Assembly (NCBI GenBank): GCA_035998445.1
Contig: DASYHQ010000017.1
Coordinates: 1 to 64,000 of the forward strand
Reading direction: 5' to 3'
Source of the DNA: Tepidisphaeraceae bacterium
Lineage (GTDB): Bacteria > Planctomycetota > Phycisphaerae > Tepidisphaerales > Tepidisphaeraceae
DNA: 64,000 nucleotides
Position numbers and translations under genes: made by a program
The notes under the pieces: model-generated
The model's input: the letters and a program-made list of their open reading frames with translations, nothing else
What the model was told of the DNA's origin: nothing
The model's database searches: none
Shown: positions 25,727-35,202 of the stretch, piece by piece
How positions within the stretch are numbered: position 1 is the stretch's first letter
How the letters are laid out: each line of letters begins with the position of its first letter

Positions 25727-27019
25727 TTACACGCGTGCGGCAGCGGGTGCCGCAACTGTCAGGCTGGCAGGATCATTCTTCTGCACTGCGTTCGGTTGCC
25801 ATTGTGGCAGTAGCCGATAGAGCGCCACCGCGAGCCCGAGGTTGATCGGCAACGCCAGCGCGATGACGTCGGCGTTCACCTGATCGAAGACCGGCAGCAC
25901 CTGCATCACCAGCCCGATCACGCCCAACGCAGCGATGAAGACCGCTAATCTGGAAGCGGCCTTGCGGAAGCGCCCGAAGAGCACGAACAGCGTGAGAGGG
26001 ATGAGCGCCAGGAGCAGTGGATTCGTCTGCAGCAAGTTCTCGTTGCCGTACGAAGCGATGTGGTCGGTGAACGCCCACGCGTACGCCATGATGAACCCGG
26101 CCATGCCCCCGATGCCGCACCACAGCAGCACCAGCAGGAACAACATCGCACCGGCGGTGCGATACCGACGGGCGGGCTTGGAAAGCAGCGCCATCAGCGT
26201 TCCTACCACCACGCCCACGATCAGGTAACCGGGCCAGTACGTCGGCACCGTCGCCGCGGGCATTGGGCGGCTGCCGGTGGCGATCTGCACCTCGCTGCGC
26301 ACCAGCGGCACGCGGTTGCCGGCGGCGTCGGTCACCATCACGCTGCGTACGTGCCGTTGTAGTTCGAACGGCAGGAAAGTCTCTTCCCACGCGTCCAAGG
26401 GCTTATCGATCCAGTCCGACAGCACGGTTTGCAGCGCGGTGTAAAGGGGTATATCACGGGCAGTGATCCGCCGGGTGTGGGAGCGGTAGGTGCTGTCGGT
26501 CGGCACGCCCTTCAACTGGGCCGCCATTTGGTCGCCCAAGGCGTTGTCGATCGCGTCGCGCACGCGGGTGGTGCAGTTGTCGCGATAATAGTCGTACCGG
26601 TAGACTCGGTTCTCGGGCCGTTCGTTCCACATCAGGAACCGCATCAACTCCAACGTCTGCGCCGGCGTGAGGTTCAATTCCTGCTCCCAGACCGTCCGGT
26701 CGCCAGCGGCGTAGGCGTTGACCGTCCCCCGGCCATCGAAACCCTCCATCCAATACTCCAGCCGGCCGTTGACGAAGCGGGTGAGCAGTTCCAGTTCGTT
26801 CTCGTAATCGAACAACCCCCAGTTGTACGCGATGTCGAGCCCGGTCGAGTCGTCGCGGATGCGCAACGCCGTGTGCCCGAATTTCTCGAACGTCAACCCC
26901 CCCGGCCCAAAGGTGATCAGCGAGACCACCGGCTCGGCCCGCGCCGGACTGGCAAACACCACGATCGGTAGAAAGAACACCGCAAGGCAGCGGGCAACGA
27001 GGGTAAGGCGCATCAGCAT
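25727..27019 (-). CDS. DUF4105-family membrane protein
   Basis: A 430-residue protein. A signal peptide or first membrane helix spans about residues 4-27. The exported domain (about 30-270) contains the DUF4105 hallmarks: FGHTALRIRD, YNWGLFDYEN and YRYDYYRDNCTTRVRDAIDN, where the conserved His and Cys suggest a papain/NlpC-like fold. Five or six membrane helices follow (from about 275), ending in a short cytoplasmic tail. The start at ATG 27019 has AGGAA six bases upstream. Function is unknown; a hydrolase or acyltransferase at the outer face is plausible from the fold. Confidence 0.85.
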   Translation of the reverse strand: MLMRLTLVARCLAVFFLPIVVFASPARAEPVVSLITFGPGGLTFEKFGHTALRIRDDSTGLDIAYNWGLFDYENELELLTRFVNGRLEYWMEGFDGRGTVNAYAAGDRTVWEQELNLTPAQTLELMRFLMWNERPENRVYRYDYYRDNCTTRVRDAIDNALGDQMAAQLKGVPTDSTYRSHTRRITARDIPLYTALQTVLSDWIDKPLDAWEETFLPFELQRHVRSVMVTDAAGNRVPLVRSEVQIATGSRPMPAATVPTYWPGYLIVGVVVGTLMALLSKPARRYRTAGAMLFLLVLLWCGIGGMAGFIMAYAWAFTDHIASYGNENLLQTNPLLLALIPLTLFVLFGRFRKAASRLAVFIAALGVIGLVMQVLPVFDQVNADVIALALPINLGLAVALYRLLPQWQPNAVQKNDPASLTVAAPAAARV

Positions 27020-27245
27020 TCGATTCCTATCGTCGGGCAAAGGGCTTTGGCAGGCAAGGTGATGCCCTTCCAATGCCTGCCAGCGTCCCCTTTCGCTTGC
27101 GACTTCGCAGTCCCAGAGCGCGTACGTCCGCGAAACCGCAAGCGGATGTGGGTGATCGTGCGGGTCCTCCATCACGTTCAGGTCCGAGAATCAAACGAAC
27201 GGAATCGAATCAGTTGATCTGTTCAAAACGCCCGATCTGGTTTGC

Positions 27246-28625
27246 ATGATGTTATCCCCGCTGTGGCCCGCCCGGCCAGTCCGTCCGATGGTGCCGTTGC
27301 TCTGGAAGATCGCCGGCGGCGTATTGCTGTTCGTCGTGACGGCGTTCGTCACGTTGCAGTTCATGCCAAGCCAGGAACGCGTCGGGCCACGCACGATCGG
27401 GAACGATTTCCTACCGTCGTTCGCCGCCGGGTTGATGGTGCGCGAGGGGCAGGGCGACCAGATTTACAACCCCTACGCGGTCACACGGGTGGTGCGGGCG
27501 ATCTGGGAAATCCACTTCCCCGGCGCGGAGGCCAGCAGTGGCCTGGCGGCCTGGCTGAACCCGCCGTTCTTCGCGTTCCTGTTCGCCCCGTTGACCGGGC
27601 TGCCCTATCCGCAAGCGCTGGGCGTCTGGATCGCGATCAACTTCTGTTTAACGATCGCCGGCTGCGCGCTGTTGATCCGCCTGCTGCCGGCCAACAGCCC
27701 ACTGGCGGTGAAGGCGCTGGTGCCGGTGCTGGTGGTGTCGTCGTTCCCGTTCGTGCGGACGATGACGCACCAGCAGAACACGATGTTGTCGCTGGCGATT
27801 CTTGCTGGCGCGCTCGTGCTGACGATGCGCGCACTCGCCCGCGAAGCTTCAGAATCACCGGGCCGGGCACGGTTGGCCTACGCCACGGGCACCGTCGCGG
27901 GGCTGCTGCTGTTTAAGCCGCAGCTGGCGGCCGTCACCATCTTAGCGCTGGCGGTCGTGGTGGGGTTCCGGGTGCTGCTGGGCGCGATCTACACCGGCGC
28001 CCTGCTGCTGGCGGTGCAGGAATGGGTGATTCCCGGGGCGGCGTGGCAGTTTCTGCTGGAGATGCCACCAATCCTCGACCGTTTGCACGAACGCCAGAAC
28101 TACCACTGGGACCGCCACGTCACGTTGCACAGCTTCTGGCGGATGCTGATTCAAGGCACAGAGACCGGCCCGACGGGGCTGGCCGTCAAAGTATTATGGA
28201 TGGCGTCACTGGCGGCCGTCGGCCTCTGGCTGGCGCGAGCCGCATGGACAGCGAACCGCGCCAGCAACCCCATCACTGCCCGCCGTTGGCTGGCGGCGGC
28301 CATCTGTGCGATGCCGCTGGTCATGCCCTACTTCATGGATTACGACCTGCTCCTGCTGGCGACCGCCGCCGCCCTGCTGGCTGGCGATTTGAACGCGAAG
28401 GCGACCACGTCGATCAGCGACCGCCGGCTATCCTGGGCCTGGGTGGCGCTGGCGGCCTGGCAGGCGATGCCGATGTCGACGGCGTCCTGGCGCGTCAACA
28501 TCACCGCCGTCCTGCTGACGCTCGTCACCGCGATGATGATCCGCCGCGTGAAGCCCGACGCGGCGGTCGAGGAAACGGCGACGATGAAGATCGAGCCACC
28601 ACGCGACGTGCGTATGGCGGCGTAG
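27246..28625 (+). CDS. GT87-family (DUF2029) membrane glycosyltransferase
   Basis: A 459-residue polytopic protein with about ten hydrophobic segments. The first outer loop has GNDFLPSFAAGLMVREG, where the Asp fits the catalytic aspartate of polyprenol-phosphate-dependent glycosyltransferases (GT-C fold). YNPYA and WLNPPFFAFLFAPL match the family's next blocks. The family includes mycobacterial mannosyltransferases that use lipid-linked sugars. It is followed by a tiny membrane protein, a flippase and a zinc-ribbon membrane protein on the same strand, which points to surface-glycan work; the sugar is unknown. Confidence 0.85.
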   Translation: MMLSPLWPARPVRPMVPLLWKIAGGVLLFVVTAFVTLQFMPSQERVGPRTIGNDFLPSFAAGLMVREGQGDQIYNPYAVTRVVRAIWEIHFPGAEASSGLAAWLNPPFFAFLFAPLTGLPYPQALGVWIAINFCLTIAGCALLIRLLPANSPLAVKALVPVLVVSSFPFVRTMTHQQNTMLSLAILAGALVLTMRALAREASESPGRARLAYATGTVAGLLLFKPQLAAVTILALAVVVGFRVLLGAIYTGALLLAVQEWVIPGAAWQFLLEMPPILDRLHERQNYHWDRHVTLHSFWRMLIQGTETGPTGLAVKVLWMASLAAVGLWLARAAWTANRASNPITARRWLAAAICAMPLVMPYFMDYDLLLLATAAALLAGDLNAKATTSISDRRLSWAWVALAAWQAMPMSTASWRVNITAVLLTLVTAMMIRRVKPDAAVEETATMKIEPPRDVRMAA

Positions 28626-28667
28626 GAGCGACGGACGTATCACCGAGCCCGCTCGGACCTCCGTCCG

Positions 28668-28802
28668 TTGCATGGGCGTCTCGCCCATGCATCTCAATTC
28701 ATCCCGAGATTTCATTTGTGGCTGGCTGCTTCGATCGCGCAGCTGCCAAAAATCGTACTTCGAGACCTCATCACGTGCATGGGCGAGACGCCCATGCCAC
28801 GG
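28668..28802. repeat. Family A element, copy 2
   Basis: The ends GTTGCATGGGCGTCTCGCCC and GGGCGAGACGCCCATGCCAC are inverted hairpins. The interior is the most diverged of the set, but keeps GCATGGGCGAGACG and CGAGACCTCA. It lies after the GT87 gene. Confidence 0.85.
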
Positions 28803-28895
28803 CCGGAGCCCCTGGGGGAGAGAGCGGACTTGCTTTCACTGGTCATGGCATGCCCCGCGGACTTCGCGTACGCTGCCGGTTACTGAGGAGGCCGC

Positions 28896-29024
28896 ATGAA
28901 ACTGAACTTCTGGCAGTGGTTGGGCGTGGCGATGCTGGTGATCGGCGTGCTGCTGTACCTCTTCGAGAACACCACCCCCACCGCCAACCCGCCCGGCGCG
29001 ACGACCGTCCCCGTGACGCAATAG
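28896..29024 (+). CDS. Tiny single-pass membrane protein
   Basis: A 42-residue product reading MKLNFWQWLGVAMLVIGVLL and then YLFENTTPTANPP with a short Thr- and Pro-rich tail. One membrane helix (about 6-23) fills half of it. GAGGAGG stands six bases before the ATG, an unusually strong ribosome site for this window, which is the main reason for calling it. It lies between the GT87 and flippase genes in the same direction. Function is unknown. Confidence 0.7.
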   Translation: MKLNFWQWLGVAMLVIGVLLYLFENTTPTANPPGATTVPVTQ

Positions 29025-29030
29025 GCTCGC

Positions 29031-29109
29031 CGGGTGCCACGGGTGGCTTGTCCACCCGTGCTTCAGATGGCACGGAACGCACGGCCGGGCAAGCCACCCG
29101 TGGCACCCA
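29031..29109. repeat. Family G-like inverted repeat, variant copy
   Basis: CGGGTGCCACGGGTGGCTTG is answered by CAAGCCACCCGTGGCACCCA. The outer GGGTGCCACGGGT box is shared with the copies at 35555-35635 and 36204-36284; the inner part differs. Confidence 0.8.
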
Positions 29110-29156
29110 TGCCGGGCGGTCAACCGGCCAGCCCAACGGTCGTCACGCACCACGCC

Positions 29157-30596
29157 ATGACCCCACGCCGCTCCACGTTCACGCTCGACCTGTTGACCGC
29201 CTACGGCGCCTCGATCGCCCGCCTCGGCAGTTGGGCGGCCATCACGGCGATGCTCTACCGCTACTGGGGCGACGAGCTCGTCGCGATCTTCGCCTTCATC
29301 CGCGCCACCATCGGCCTGCTGGCCTACGTCACCCTCGGCATCGGCCCGGCGATGATCCACCACCTGGCGCACGCGGTCGTGCGGTCGACCGGCAGCCTTC
29401 GTGATAAGCCCGCTACTGATGACCCGCAGCCTGCGGCGCCGTGGGTCGATCCGGCGCCGGCGAGTCGGCCCACGCTCGACTACTACGCACCACCGAAGCG
29501 CGAGTGGACGTGGATTCGCCCCGCGGACCCCATCTCCACAATTTACGCCAACGGCCTGCTGATCGCGATGATCGCCGCCATCGTGGGGTCATTCGCAGTA
29601 TTTCTGTACGCCGACGGTTTCCAAGCCGCCTACCAGCAAATCGACCCCTTCTGGCTGCCCGTCGCCACCGCGTGGGTGTTTGGCATCGGCATTGGCACGG
29701 TCGCCCGACTTGCCAGCGACGTGCCGGGGGCGCTGTTGCAGGCGAAGGGGTGGATGGCGTTCGACAACCTGCTGTTGATCGCCGCCGAGGTGACTTGGGT
29801 GACGATCGCCTGGAACGACGCGTCGCACACGCGCGCAAGCCTGCGCAACGGCGTCTTCGCGGTCGGTTCCGGCTATGCGATCAGTGGCATCCTGCTGTTC
29901 CTCTCGCGATACGCCGCCGCAGCCATCGCCAACGGCCTGTGGCCCCGCCGCGCCCCCGTCTCGCTGGCGACGATGAAGCCACTGCTCCTCTTCGGCGGCG
30001 CCGTCACGCTGGCCCAACTGGCGGACTTCCTCTACGCCCCGATCGACTTCATCCTGATCAACCGCCTGCTCGACCCCACCGCCGCCGCCGCTTACTTGCC
30101 GGCCATTCAGATCGACGCCGGCCTGCTCCTGCTGGTGACCGGCATGGCCGCCGTGCTGTTGCCGCGGGCGGCACTGGCGCATGCCGGCAACGATGCGACG
30201 CTGCTGCGCACCTACTACATCCGCGGCACACTGGCGAGCACGCTTGTGCTGATCGTCGCCGCCGCGCTCGTCTGGGCCTTATCACCGACGATCTTCCGCC
30301 TCTGGCTTGGCGACGACGCGCCCGCCACCCGCGCCATCCTCCCCCTGCTGCTCATCCACACCGTCGCCGGCGGCAGCAGTGCCGTCGGCCGGGCGATCCT
30401 GCTCGGTATGGGCCGCGTCAAAGCCTTCACGATCGCCGCCCTGCTCGCGGGCGTTGTGAACGTGGTCCTGAGCTACTGCTTCGTGCGTTACCTGAACCTG
30501 GGTTTGCACGGCATCGTCCTGGGCACGATCATTGCCGTCGTCGGCCGTTGTCTGATCTGGCAGCCGTGGTACGTGATGCGCTGCCTGCGCCGCTAA
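29157..30596 (+). CDS. Polysaccharide flippase-like membrane protein
   Basis: A 479-residue polytopic protein with about twelve hydrophobic segments, resembling the MATE/Wzx-type polysaccharide export superfamily. A soluble loop with Pro-rich sequence (about 88-125) splits the first and second membrane groups. Blocks such as LLLFGGAVTLAQLADFLYAP, DFILINRLLDPTAAAAYLPA and VNVVLSYCFVRYLNLGLHG fit the second half of this fold. The start at ATG 29157 lies just after a repeat; no clear ribosome site is seen, and an ATG at 29109 is possible. Probable role: moving lipid-linked glycans across the membrane. Confidence 0.82.
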   Translation: MTPRRSTFTLDLLTAYGASIARLGSWAAITAMLYRYWGDELVAIFAFIRATIGLLAYVTLGIGPAMIHHLAHAVVRSTGSLRDKPATDDPQPAAPWVDPAPASRPTLDYYAPPKREWTWIRPADPISTIYANGLLIAMIAAIVGSFAVFLYADGFQAAYQQIDPFWLPVATAWVFGIGIGTVARLASDVPGALLQAKGWMAFDNLLLIAAEVTWVTIAWNDASHTRASLRNGVFAVGSGYAISGILLFLSRYAAAAIANGLWPRRAPVSLATMKPLLLFGGAVTLAQLADFLYAPIDFILINRLLDPTAAAAYLPAIQIDAGLLLLVTGMAAVLLPRAALAHAGNDATLLRTYYIRGTLASTLVLIVAAALVWALSPTIFRLWLGDDAPATRAILPLLLIHTVAGGSSAVGRAILLGMGRVKAFTIAALLAGVVNVVLSYCFVRYLNLGLHGIVLGTIIAVVGRCLIWQPWYVMRCLRR

Positions 30597-30608
30597 CGAG
30601 GGGAACCC

Positions 30609-31463
30609 ATGATAACCGAGCCGATCGACCTCCCCCTGCTCTGCGGCCGCTGCCGCTACGACCTGCGCGCCACCCCCGGCAGCCGCTGCCCCGAATGCGG
30701 GCAGATATTCGATCCGAACATCCTGATCGACCGCCTGATCCCTTGGGAAGCCCCCGCCCTCTCCAGCCCGGTGCGGGCCTACTGGCGGACCGTCTGGATC
30801 GTGTCGTTCCAACCGAACCAACTGACGACCTACCTCGATCTGCCCGTCTCCATGTCCCGCGCCCGATCGTTCGCGATCATCACTTGGCTGCTGGGCGGCA
30901 GCCTGCTGGCGCTGGTGGCGCTGGCGTGGGCGGAGAACGCGGGGGATCTCGATCGCTTTCTGCGTAATTCGGATCTGCGCGACGATTTGGAAGTTCTCTT
31001 ACTGAACCGCTGGTCGTTCTGGCTTGCCACCGGTGGCGCGATGCTGGGATTGCTCCTAGGCATCCTCGCCACGCGCTCGTTCTACTTCGATCTGCGCGAC
31101 CCCGTCCGCCATGCCCGCGCGACCGCGTTGTCGCTCTACACCTGCGCCCCGCTCGCGTGGCTGCCGGTGATTGCCGCCGTTAGTTTCGTGGTCGCATTGG
31201 GCATCTCGGGCTGGACGAACTCGCGCTTCGATACGTGGGAGATCGTCCTCCTCTCCATCAGCCTGTCCTTGGCCGGCGGCACCGTTCTGCTGTGGTGGTC
31301 GCGCGCGGCGACGTGCGCCGGCCTCCTGCTCAACGCCGGCCCCGGCCGCCTGTTGCTGACGACGATCCTCCTGCCCACCATGTGGATCGGCTGCACGCTC
31401 ATCGGCGCCTTCACGCTCTGGGCCGGCGTGCAACTCGCGTGGCTGATGTGGGCGGCAAGCTAA
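30609..31463 (+). CDS. Zinc-ribbon membrane protein
   Basis: A 284-residue protein. The N-terminal 35 residues form a rubredoxin-like zinc ribbon: LCGRCRYDLRATPGSRCPEC, with Cys12, Cys15, Cys27 and Cys30. A linker and then five or six membrane helices follow (about 90-110, 138-158, 180-200, 214-234 and 245-280). Membrane proteins opening with CGxCxYDLR are common in planctomycetes; their function is unknown. GAGGGGAACCC before the ATG is a good ribosome site, 12 bases after the flippase stop, so the two genes are probably one operon. Confidence 0.82.
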   Translation: MITEPIDLPLLCGRCRYDLRATPGSRCPECGQIFDPNILIDRLIPWEAPALSSPVRAYWRTVWIVSFQPNQLTTYLDLPVSMSRARSFAIITWLLGGSLLALVALAWAENAGDLDRFLRNSDLRDDLEVLLLNRWSFWLATGGAMLGLLLGILATRSFYFDLRDPVRHARATALSLYTCAPLAWLPVIAAVSFVVALGISGWTNSRFDTWEIVLLSISLSLAGGTVLLWWSRAATCAGLLLNAGPGRLLLTTILLPTMWIGCTLIGAFTLWAGVQLAWLMWAAS

Positions 31464-31480
31464 AGCACGGCCGCGTTTCC

Positions 31481-31618
31481 CGTGGCATGGGCGTCTTGCC
31501 CATGCCTGTGGACTGGAACGAGAAATCCGATTGATTGCCTGCCGCGCTGACCAAGCCGTTGATCTTAATTTCACCTTCCGGCCTCACCACGAGCATGGGC
31601 GAGACGCCCATGCCACGG
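31481..31618. repeat. Family A element, copy 3
   Basis: It runs from CGTGGCATGGGCGTCTTGCC to GGGCGAGACGCCCATGCCAC. The interior has the shared GTGGACTGGAACG, GCGCTGACCAAGCCGTTGA and CCTTCCGGCCTCAC. It lies in the gap between convergent genes. Confidence 0.92.
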
Positions 31619-31650
31619 CCGGACCGGACCCTGTTTGCGCGACCTTACCG

Positions 31651-33120
31651 CTACCGCCCCGGCAACGCGGGCTGGGTCGTCGCTGGTGGCACATCGATCA
31701 TGTAGACGAAGTCCGGTGCATCCAGCCGCGCGTGATACGACGCATCCGGCTTCAGCAGGCCCAACGCCGTCTCATCCGCCCCATTCGGGCCCACCGAATA
31801 AACGAACGGCTGCGTGGTCGGCCCGGAATACCGGATCGCCCCGCCCGCCGGGTCCAGGGCATCGATCGGCACGGCCGGCAGGTAGTCGGGTATCAACGCT
31901 TCCAACGATTCTGGCAACGCGCCGGCGTGATCGTATCGGTAAAGCCGGAGCGCCAGCTGCGCGCTCAACAGGCCGCGAGAGCTATCACCCATCACCGCGG
32001 CGTGGCGCACGAACTGAAGCCAATTGTTGAGAGTCGACGTGGGGAAATTTTCGATCTGCGCGATCGGTGGCCACCACACTCGCGACGGTGCTCCCGCCAG
32101 CCCCGCCGGCTTGATGACGACCGGCACCGGCAATGGCCCGGGGCGGTCGAGCATCTCAAAGATGATCTGCGTCATCTCGATCCCGCGGACTTTCCGCCCC
32201 TGCCACACCGGCCGCGTCAGGAAGGTTGACGCCGGCCCCATGGGGTCGGGCCCCGGCCACCCCGCGTTCGGTTCCTTCTCCTTCAACGAGTCCATGTGAC
32301 GGATCAAGCTCTTTCGGTATTGAGTGCGATCACTTTCAACCGTCAGTAGCGAGCGCTGGATCGTCCGCAGCACGTCGGCGAGCGCATCCCCCTCCGCCGT
32401 TCGCTTCGCCGGCAATTGGAAGGACGGAACAGACGCGATGAAACGCTCGGCGATCTGCATCGAGTACTGCGCCGCATACCCACTCCGGTCCGAGGTATCG
32501 GAACGGAACGCGCGGGCCAAGAACAACAGGTTCAACGCGTCTTGCCGGGCTCTCGCATCATCCCCCTTCGCCACGGCGTCTGCGGCGGCATAGCGGAGCA
32601 GGTACGCCAAGTTGTATACGTCAACGAACGCCTGCCCCGGCTCTGGTTGATACACGCTCTCCACCGGCCATTGCAGTGCCGGGCGCGTGGTCGCTTGTCG
32701 AAGTAAGCGCAACGGGGCCTCGTTCGCGTTGAGGTGCCGGCGGATATGATCCAGCTGATCCGCTGACAATGTGGGGTTCCCACTATTGTAGAAGTCGGGA
32801 GAATTCGCGAAGACGCCGCTGAACGCCTTCAAATCCAGGACCTTCCCCGCCTCGATCAGCAGCGTGGCCGCGTTGTCCTCAGGGGGAACTGGTTCGGCAA
32901 CTTCCACCGCCACCGCGCCGCGCGGCGGCAGCGCCGCCCTTGCCTGCTGCAACCGATGCTCCGCCCGCGCGTCCCACGCCATCCACGCCGCAACGATGCC
33001 CAGCGGCACCAGCAGCGCGATCGGCGCGACCCACCGGGCCGCGCGGAACGGCCGCAGCACCGGATCCCCATTCAACCGCGCCGCCACGCGCGGCGGCGTC
33101 GCCTTCTTGAACAGTTCCAT
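31651..33120 (-). CDS. Membrane-anchored hypothetical protein
   Basis: A 489-residue protein with a short basic N terminus, one membrane helix (about residues 29-49, APIALLVPLGIVAAWMAW) and a large, probably periplasmic, mostly helical domain. The C-terminal 90 residues (LRLYRYDHAGALPESLEALI, PDYLPAVPIDALDPAGG, FVYSVGPNGADET) resemble the tail seen in many planctomycete surface and pseudopilin-like proteins. The start at MELFKK is chosen by GGGAG nine bases upstream; a frame that continues 111 codons further upstream runs antisense to the next gene. No function is assigned. Confidence 0.78.
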   Translation of the reverse strand: MELFKKATPPRVAARLNGDPVLRPFRAARWVAPIALLVPLGIVAAWMAWDARAEHRLQQARAALPPRGAVAVEVAEPVPPEDNAATLLIEAGKVLDLKAFSGVFANSPDFYNSGNPTLSADQLDHIRRHLNANEAPLRLLRQATTRPALQWPVESVYQPEPGQAFVDVYNLAYLLRYAAADAVAKGDDARARQDALNLLFLARAFRSDTSDRSGYAAQYSMQIAERFIASVPSFQLPAKRTAEGDALADVLRTIQRSLLTVESDRTQYRKSLIRHMDSLKEKEPNAGWPGPDPMGPASTFLTRPVWQGRKVRGIEMTQIIFEMLDRPGPLPVPVVIKPAGLAGAPSRVWWPPIAQIENFPTSTLNNWLQFVRHAAVMGDSSRGLLSAQLALRLYRYDHAGALPESLEALIPDYLPAVPIDALDPAGGAIRYSGPTTQPFVYSVGPNGADETALGLLKPDASYHARLDAPDFVYMIDVPPATTQPALPGR

Positions 33121-33304
33121 ACGCTCGCTCCCGTCCCACGCCGCGCCACCACCCCTGCCCGCCTTCGCCTTAGCATACCGCGAGGCGCCCGCCGCCGTGA
33201 GCAACGAATGCCCGGTAATCGCCGCCGCCCGCACGGGCTGGTGCCCCAACCTGTGCCGAGTACAATCGCACGCGGTACGTCTCGAGAACCGAAGCAGGAC
33301 CGAC

Positions 33305-33682
33305 ATGCCGGACATGGGCAACGCCATTCCGCTGCAGTACGAGGCCGCTCGTCGCAGGCGGGTTCGTCTGACGCCGGTGCTGGTTGGCGCGGCGCACTTT
33401 GCCGTTGCGTTTCCGCTGTGGGTGTGGTGCATCAACCGGTCGATGGATCGCATCGCCGATGCCGTCGCGGCACAATTTTCGCGCTCGCCTTATACCCCGC
33501 CCGCCACGCCTTTTCTGGAGCAGGCGGGCCAGTGGATGATCGATCTGCTGATGTTGCCCGTCAGCGAACTCTGGTGGCCGGACGGCACCCCACCGTTCGC
33601 CTTCGTGCTCGCCAACAGCCTCGCGTGGGGCCTGACCTGCTGGTTGATCCTCACCCTACGGACCCGCGGGCGTCCGGCGTAG
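33305..33682 (+). CDS. Small membrane protein of unknown function
   Basis: A 125-residue protein with two membrane helices (about residues 21-40 and 96-115) and a polar loop between them. AGGA lies before the ATG. No motif was recognised. It is divergent from the preceding gene and followed, 69 bases on, by an SRPBCC-family gene. Confidence 0.72.
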   Translation: MPDMGNAIPLQYEAARRRRVRLTPVLVGAAHFAVAFPLWVWCINRSMDRIADAVAAQFSRSPYTPPATPFLEQAGQWMIDLLMLPVSELWWPDGTPPFAFVLANSLAWGLTCWLILTLRTRGRPA

Positions 33683-33751
33683 CTCCCGGCGCAGGGTCGA
33701 ACCGCGCGGATGTCGAGAACAAGTCCTAAACCGTCAAATGGTCCATGCCCC

Positions 33752-34186
33752 ATGCACACCTTCACCACCGCCCGCCACATCCCCGCCACCGTCGACCGGG
33801 TCTTCGCGGCCATCGCCGATCCCGCACGGCTGGCACGCTGGTGGGGCCCTGCCGGGTTTACCAACACGTTCGAGGTCTGCGAGTTCCGCGCCGGCGGGCG
33901 GTGGGCGTTCGTCATGCATGGGCCGGACGGGCGCAGCTATCCGAACGAGAACCGCTTTGCCGACGTCGAACCGCCAAGCCGGGTCGTCATCGAGCACGTC
34001 TTGCAGCCGCGGTTTCGGTTGACGATCGGGTTGACCGCCGACGCGGGCGGCACCGCCGTCGCGTGGGCCCAGACGCTGGAGGACGCCGACCTCGCCCGCA
34101 AGCTCGAACCCATCATCGTCCCCGCCAACGAGCAGAACCTCGACCGCCTCTCCGCCGAGGTGCTGCGAGATGCGAGTGGCACCTGA
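33752..34186 (+). CDS. SRPBCC (AHSA1-like) domain protein
   Basis: A 144-residue protein consisting of one START/Bet v1-type domain. RHIPATVDRVFAAIADPARL and ARWWGP form the opening of the AHSA1/YndB family, followed by FEVCEFRAGGRWAFVMHGPD and the VIEHV strand. The fold has a deep pocket for hydrophobic ligands, but ligand and role are unknown. ATG 33752 is preferred because family members begin this way; 33710 is an alternative in the same frame. Confidence 0.88.
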   Translation: MHTFTTARHIPATVDRVFAAIADPARLARWWGPAGFTNTFEVCEFRAGGRWAFVMHGPDGRSYPNENRFADVEPPSRVVIEHVLQPRFRLTIGLTADAGGTAVAWAQTLEDADLARKLEPIIVPANEQNLDRLSAEVLRDASGT

Positions 34187-34497
34187 ATCGTGCGGCACCG
34201 CCCGCTCGCGGCACTTCATCCCGCCCTACGGACGGCTTGCAAGACCGTAGAAGACATAGCCCACGAACGAGCACGAAGGAACACGAAGGAACACGAATGG
34301 GAGACAAGCGCATCGCGTTCAACTCGCGTTCTTCGTGCTGATTCGTGCCAATTCGTGGGCAGGCCCCGTGCTTGATGCGCAACGTTCACCAGCGGGCCCG
34401 CACGACTCCAAACGAAACCGCGGCGCGCCACACAGGCCGCGCCGCGTCTCTTCTATTCACTTCAGCCTTCACCCTTCACCCTTCACCCTTCCCGGCC
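34187..34497. other. Intergenic stretch with one family J repeat
   Basis: No gene is seen. A family J element occupies 34259-34360, and a short run of ACCCTTC units (about 34470-34490) precedes the convergent gene's stop codon. The remainder shows nothing recognisable. Confidence 0.6.
34259..34360. repeat. Family J element, copy 2
   Basis: GCCCACGAACGAGCACGAAG, with a tandem GGAACACGAA, is answered by ATTCGTGCCAATTCGTGGGC. It is longer than the nested copy at 4972-5046 and its arms are less perfect. Confidence 0.82.
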
Positions 34498-35202
34498 TCA
34501 CGCCGCCATCTTCGGCGTCGGGCCGCTCTGGCCGTCGCGGATGGAATCGGCCGCTGCCGTCGTCGCCGCCGGGTGGCTACCGGTCATGCCGAAGTTCACG
34601 TTGAACTGCGCCGACGCCCCCACCGCCGTCGACCGCACGCCCTGCACCCGGTACGTCAACTGCGACGTCCCCGCCGGCACGGTCGGGTCGACGAACCGCT
34701 TGCCCCCCACCCCGCCGATGTACTCGAACTCGCCCGACGAGCCGATCTTGCGATCGACCCGGTACATCGTCCCGCTCGCCCCCGGGTTGCGGCACTTCCA
34801 GCTCAACTCCAGCGACCCGTCCGCCCCCAGCGACACCTTGAAGTTCGACGGCGTCCCCGGCGTCGCCCCGGGCCGCGCCACGCGCCGCACCGTCAACCCC
34901 AGCTGCGCCCGCTGGGCATCCGTCGTCGCCGGGTGCTTTTGGATGATGCCCGCGAGCTGACGGATCATCGCGATCATCTGACCCTTGGTCGTCCGTTTGA
35001 GTTCGACGCTCGGCCGCGTGCGCGTCGCCGGGTCGTTCGCCAGCCCGTACGCGCTCACAAATGCATCCACCGCCACCTGCAGCGCCGCCTGCTGCGCGCT
35101 GACGAGGCCGACGTGATCAACGCCGATCACGCCGACGTTGGCCAGGAAGTCGGTCGACCAGGTGACGAGCATCGGCTCGCGGATCGGGAGGAAATCGGAC
35201 AT
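34498..35202 (-). CDS. Fibronectin type III-like domain protein
   Basis: A 234-residue protein without a signal peptide. The N-terminal half is helical (LANVGVIGVDHVGLVSAQQA, GQMIAMIRQLAGIIQKHP). The C-terminal half (about 125-215) has the strand pattern of a fibronectin type III domain (PSNFKVSLGADGSLELSWKC, GTMYRVDRKIG, TVPAGTSQLTYRVQGVRS). Proteins of this build are common in planctomycetes and are of unknown role. The start at MSDFLP is preferred; the longer upstream frame would run through the 21-base tandem repeat and is rejected. Confidence 0.8.
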   Translation of the reverse strand: MSDFLPIREPMLVTWSTDFLANVGVIGVDHVGLVSAQQAALQVAVDAFVSAYGLANDPATRTRPSVELKRTTKGQMIAMIRQLAGIIQKHPATTDAQRAQLGLTVRRVARPGATPGTPSNFKVSLGADGSLELSWKCRNPGASGTMYRVDRKIGSSGEFEYIGGVGGKRFVDPTVPAGTSQLTYRVQGVRSTAVGASAQFNVNFGMTGSHPAATTAAADSIRDGQSGPTPKMAA

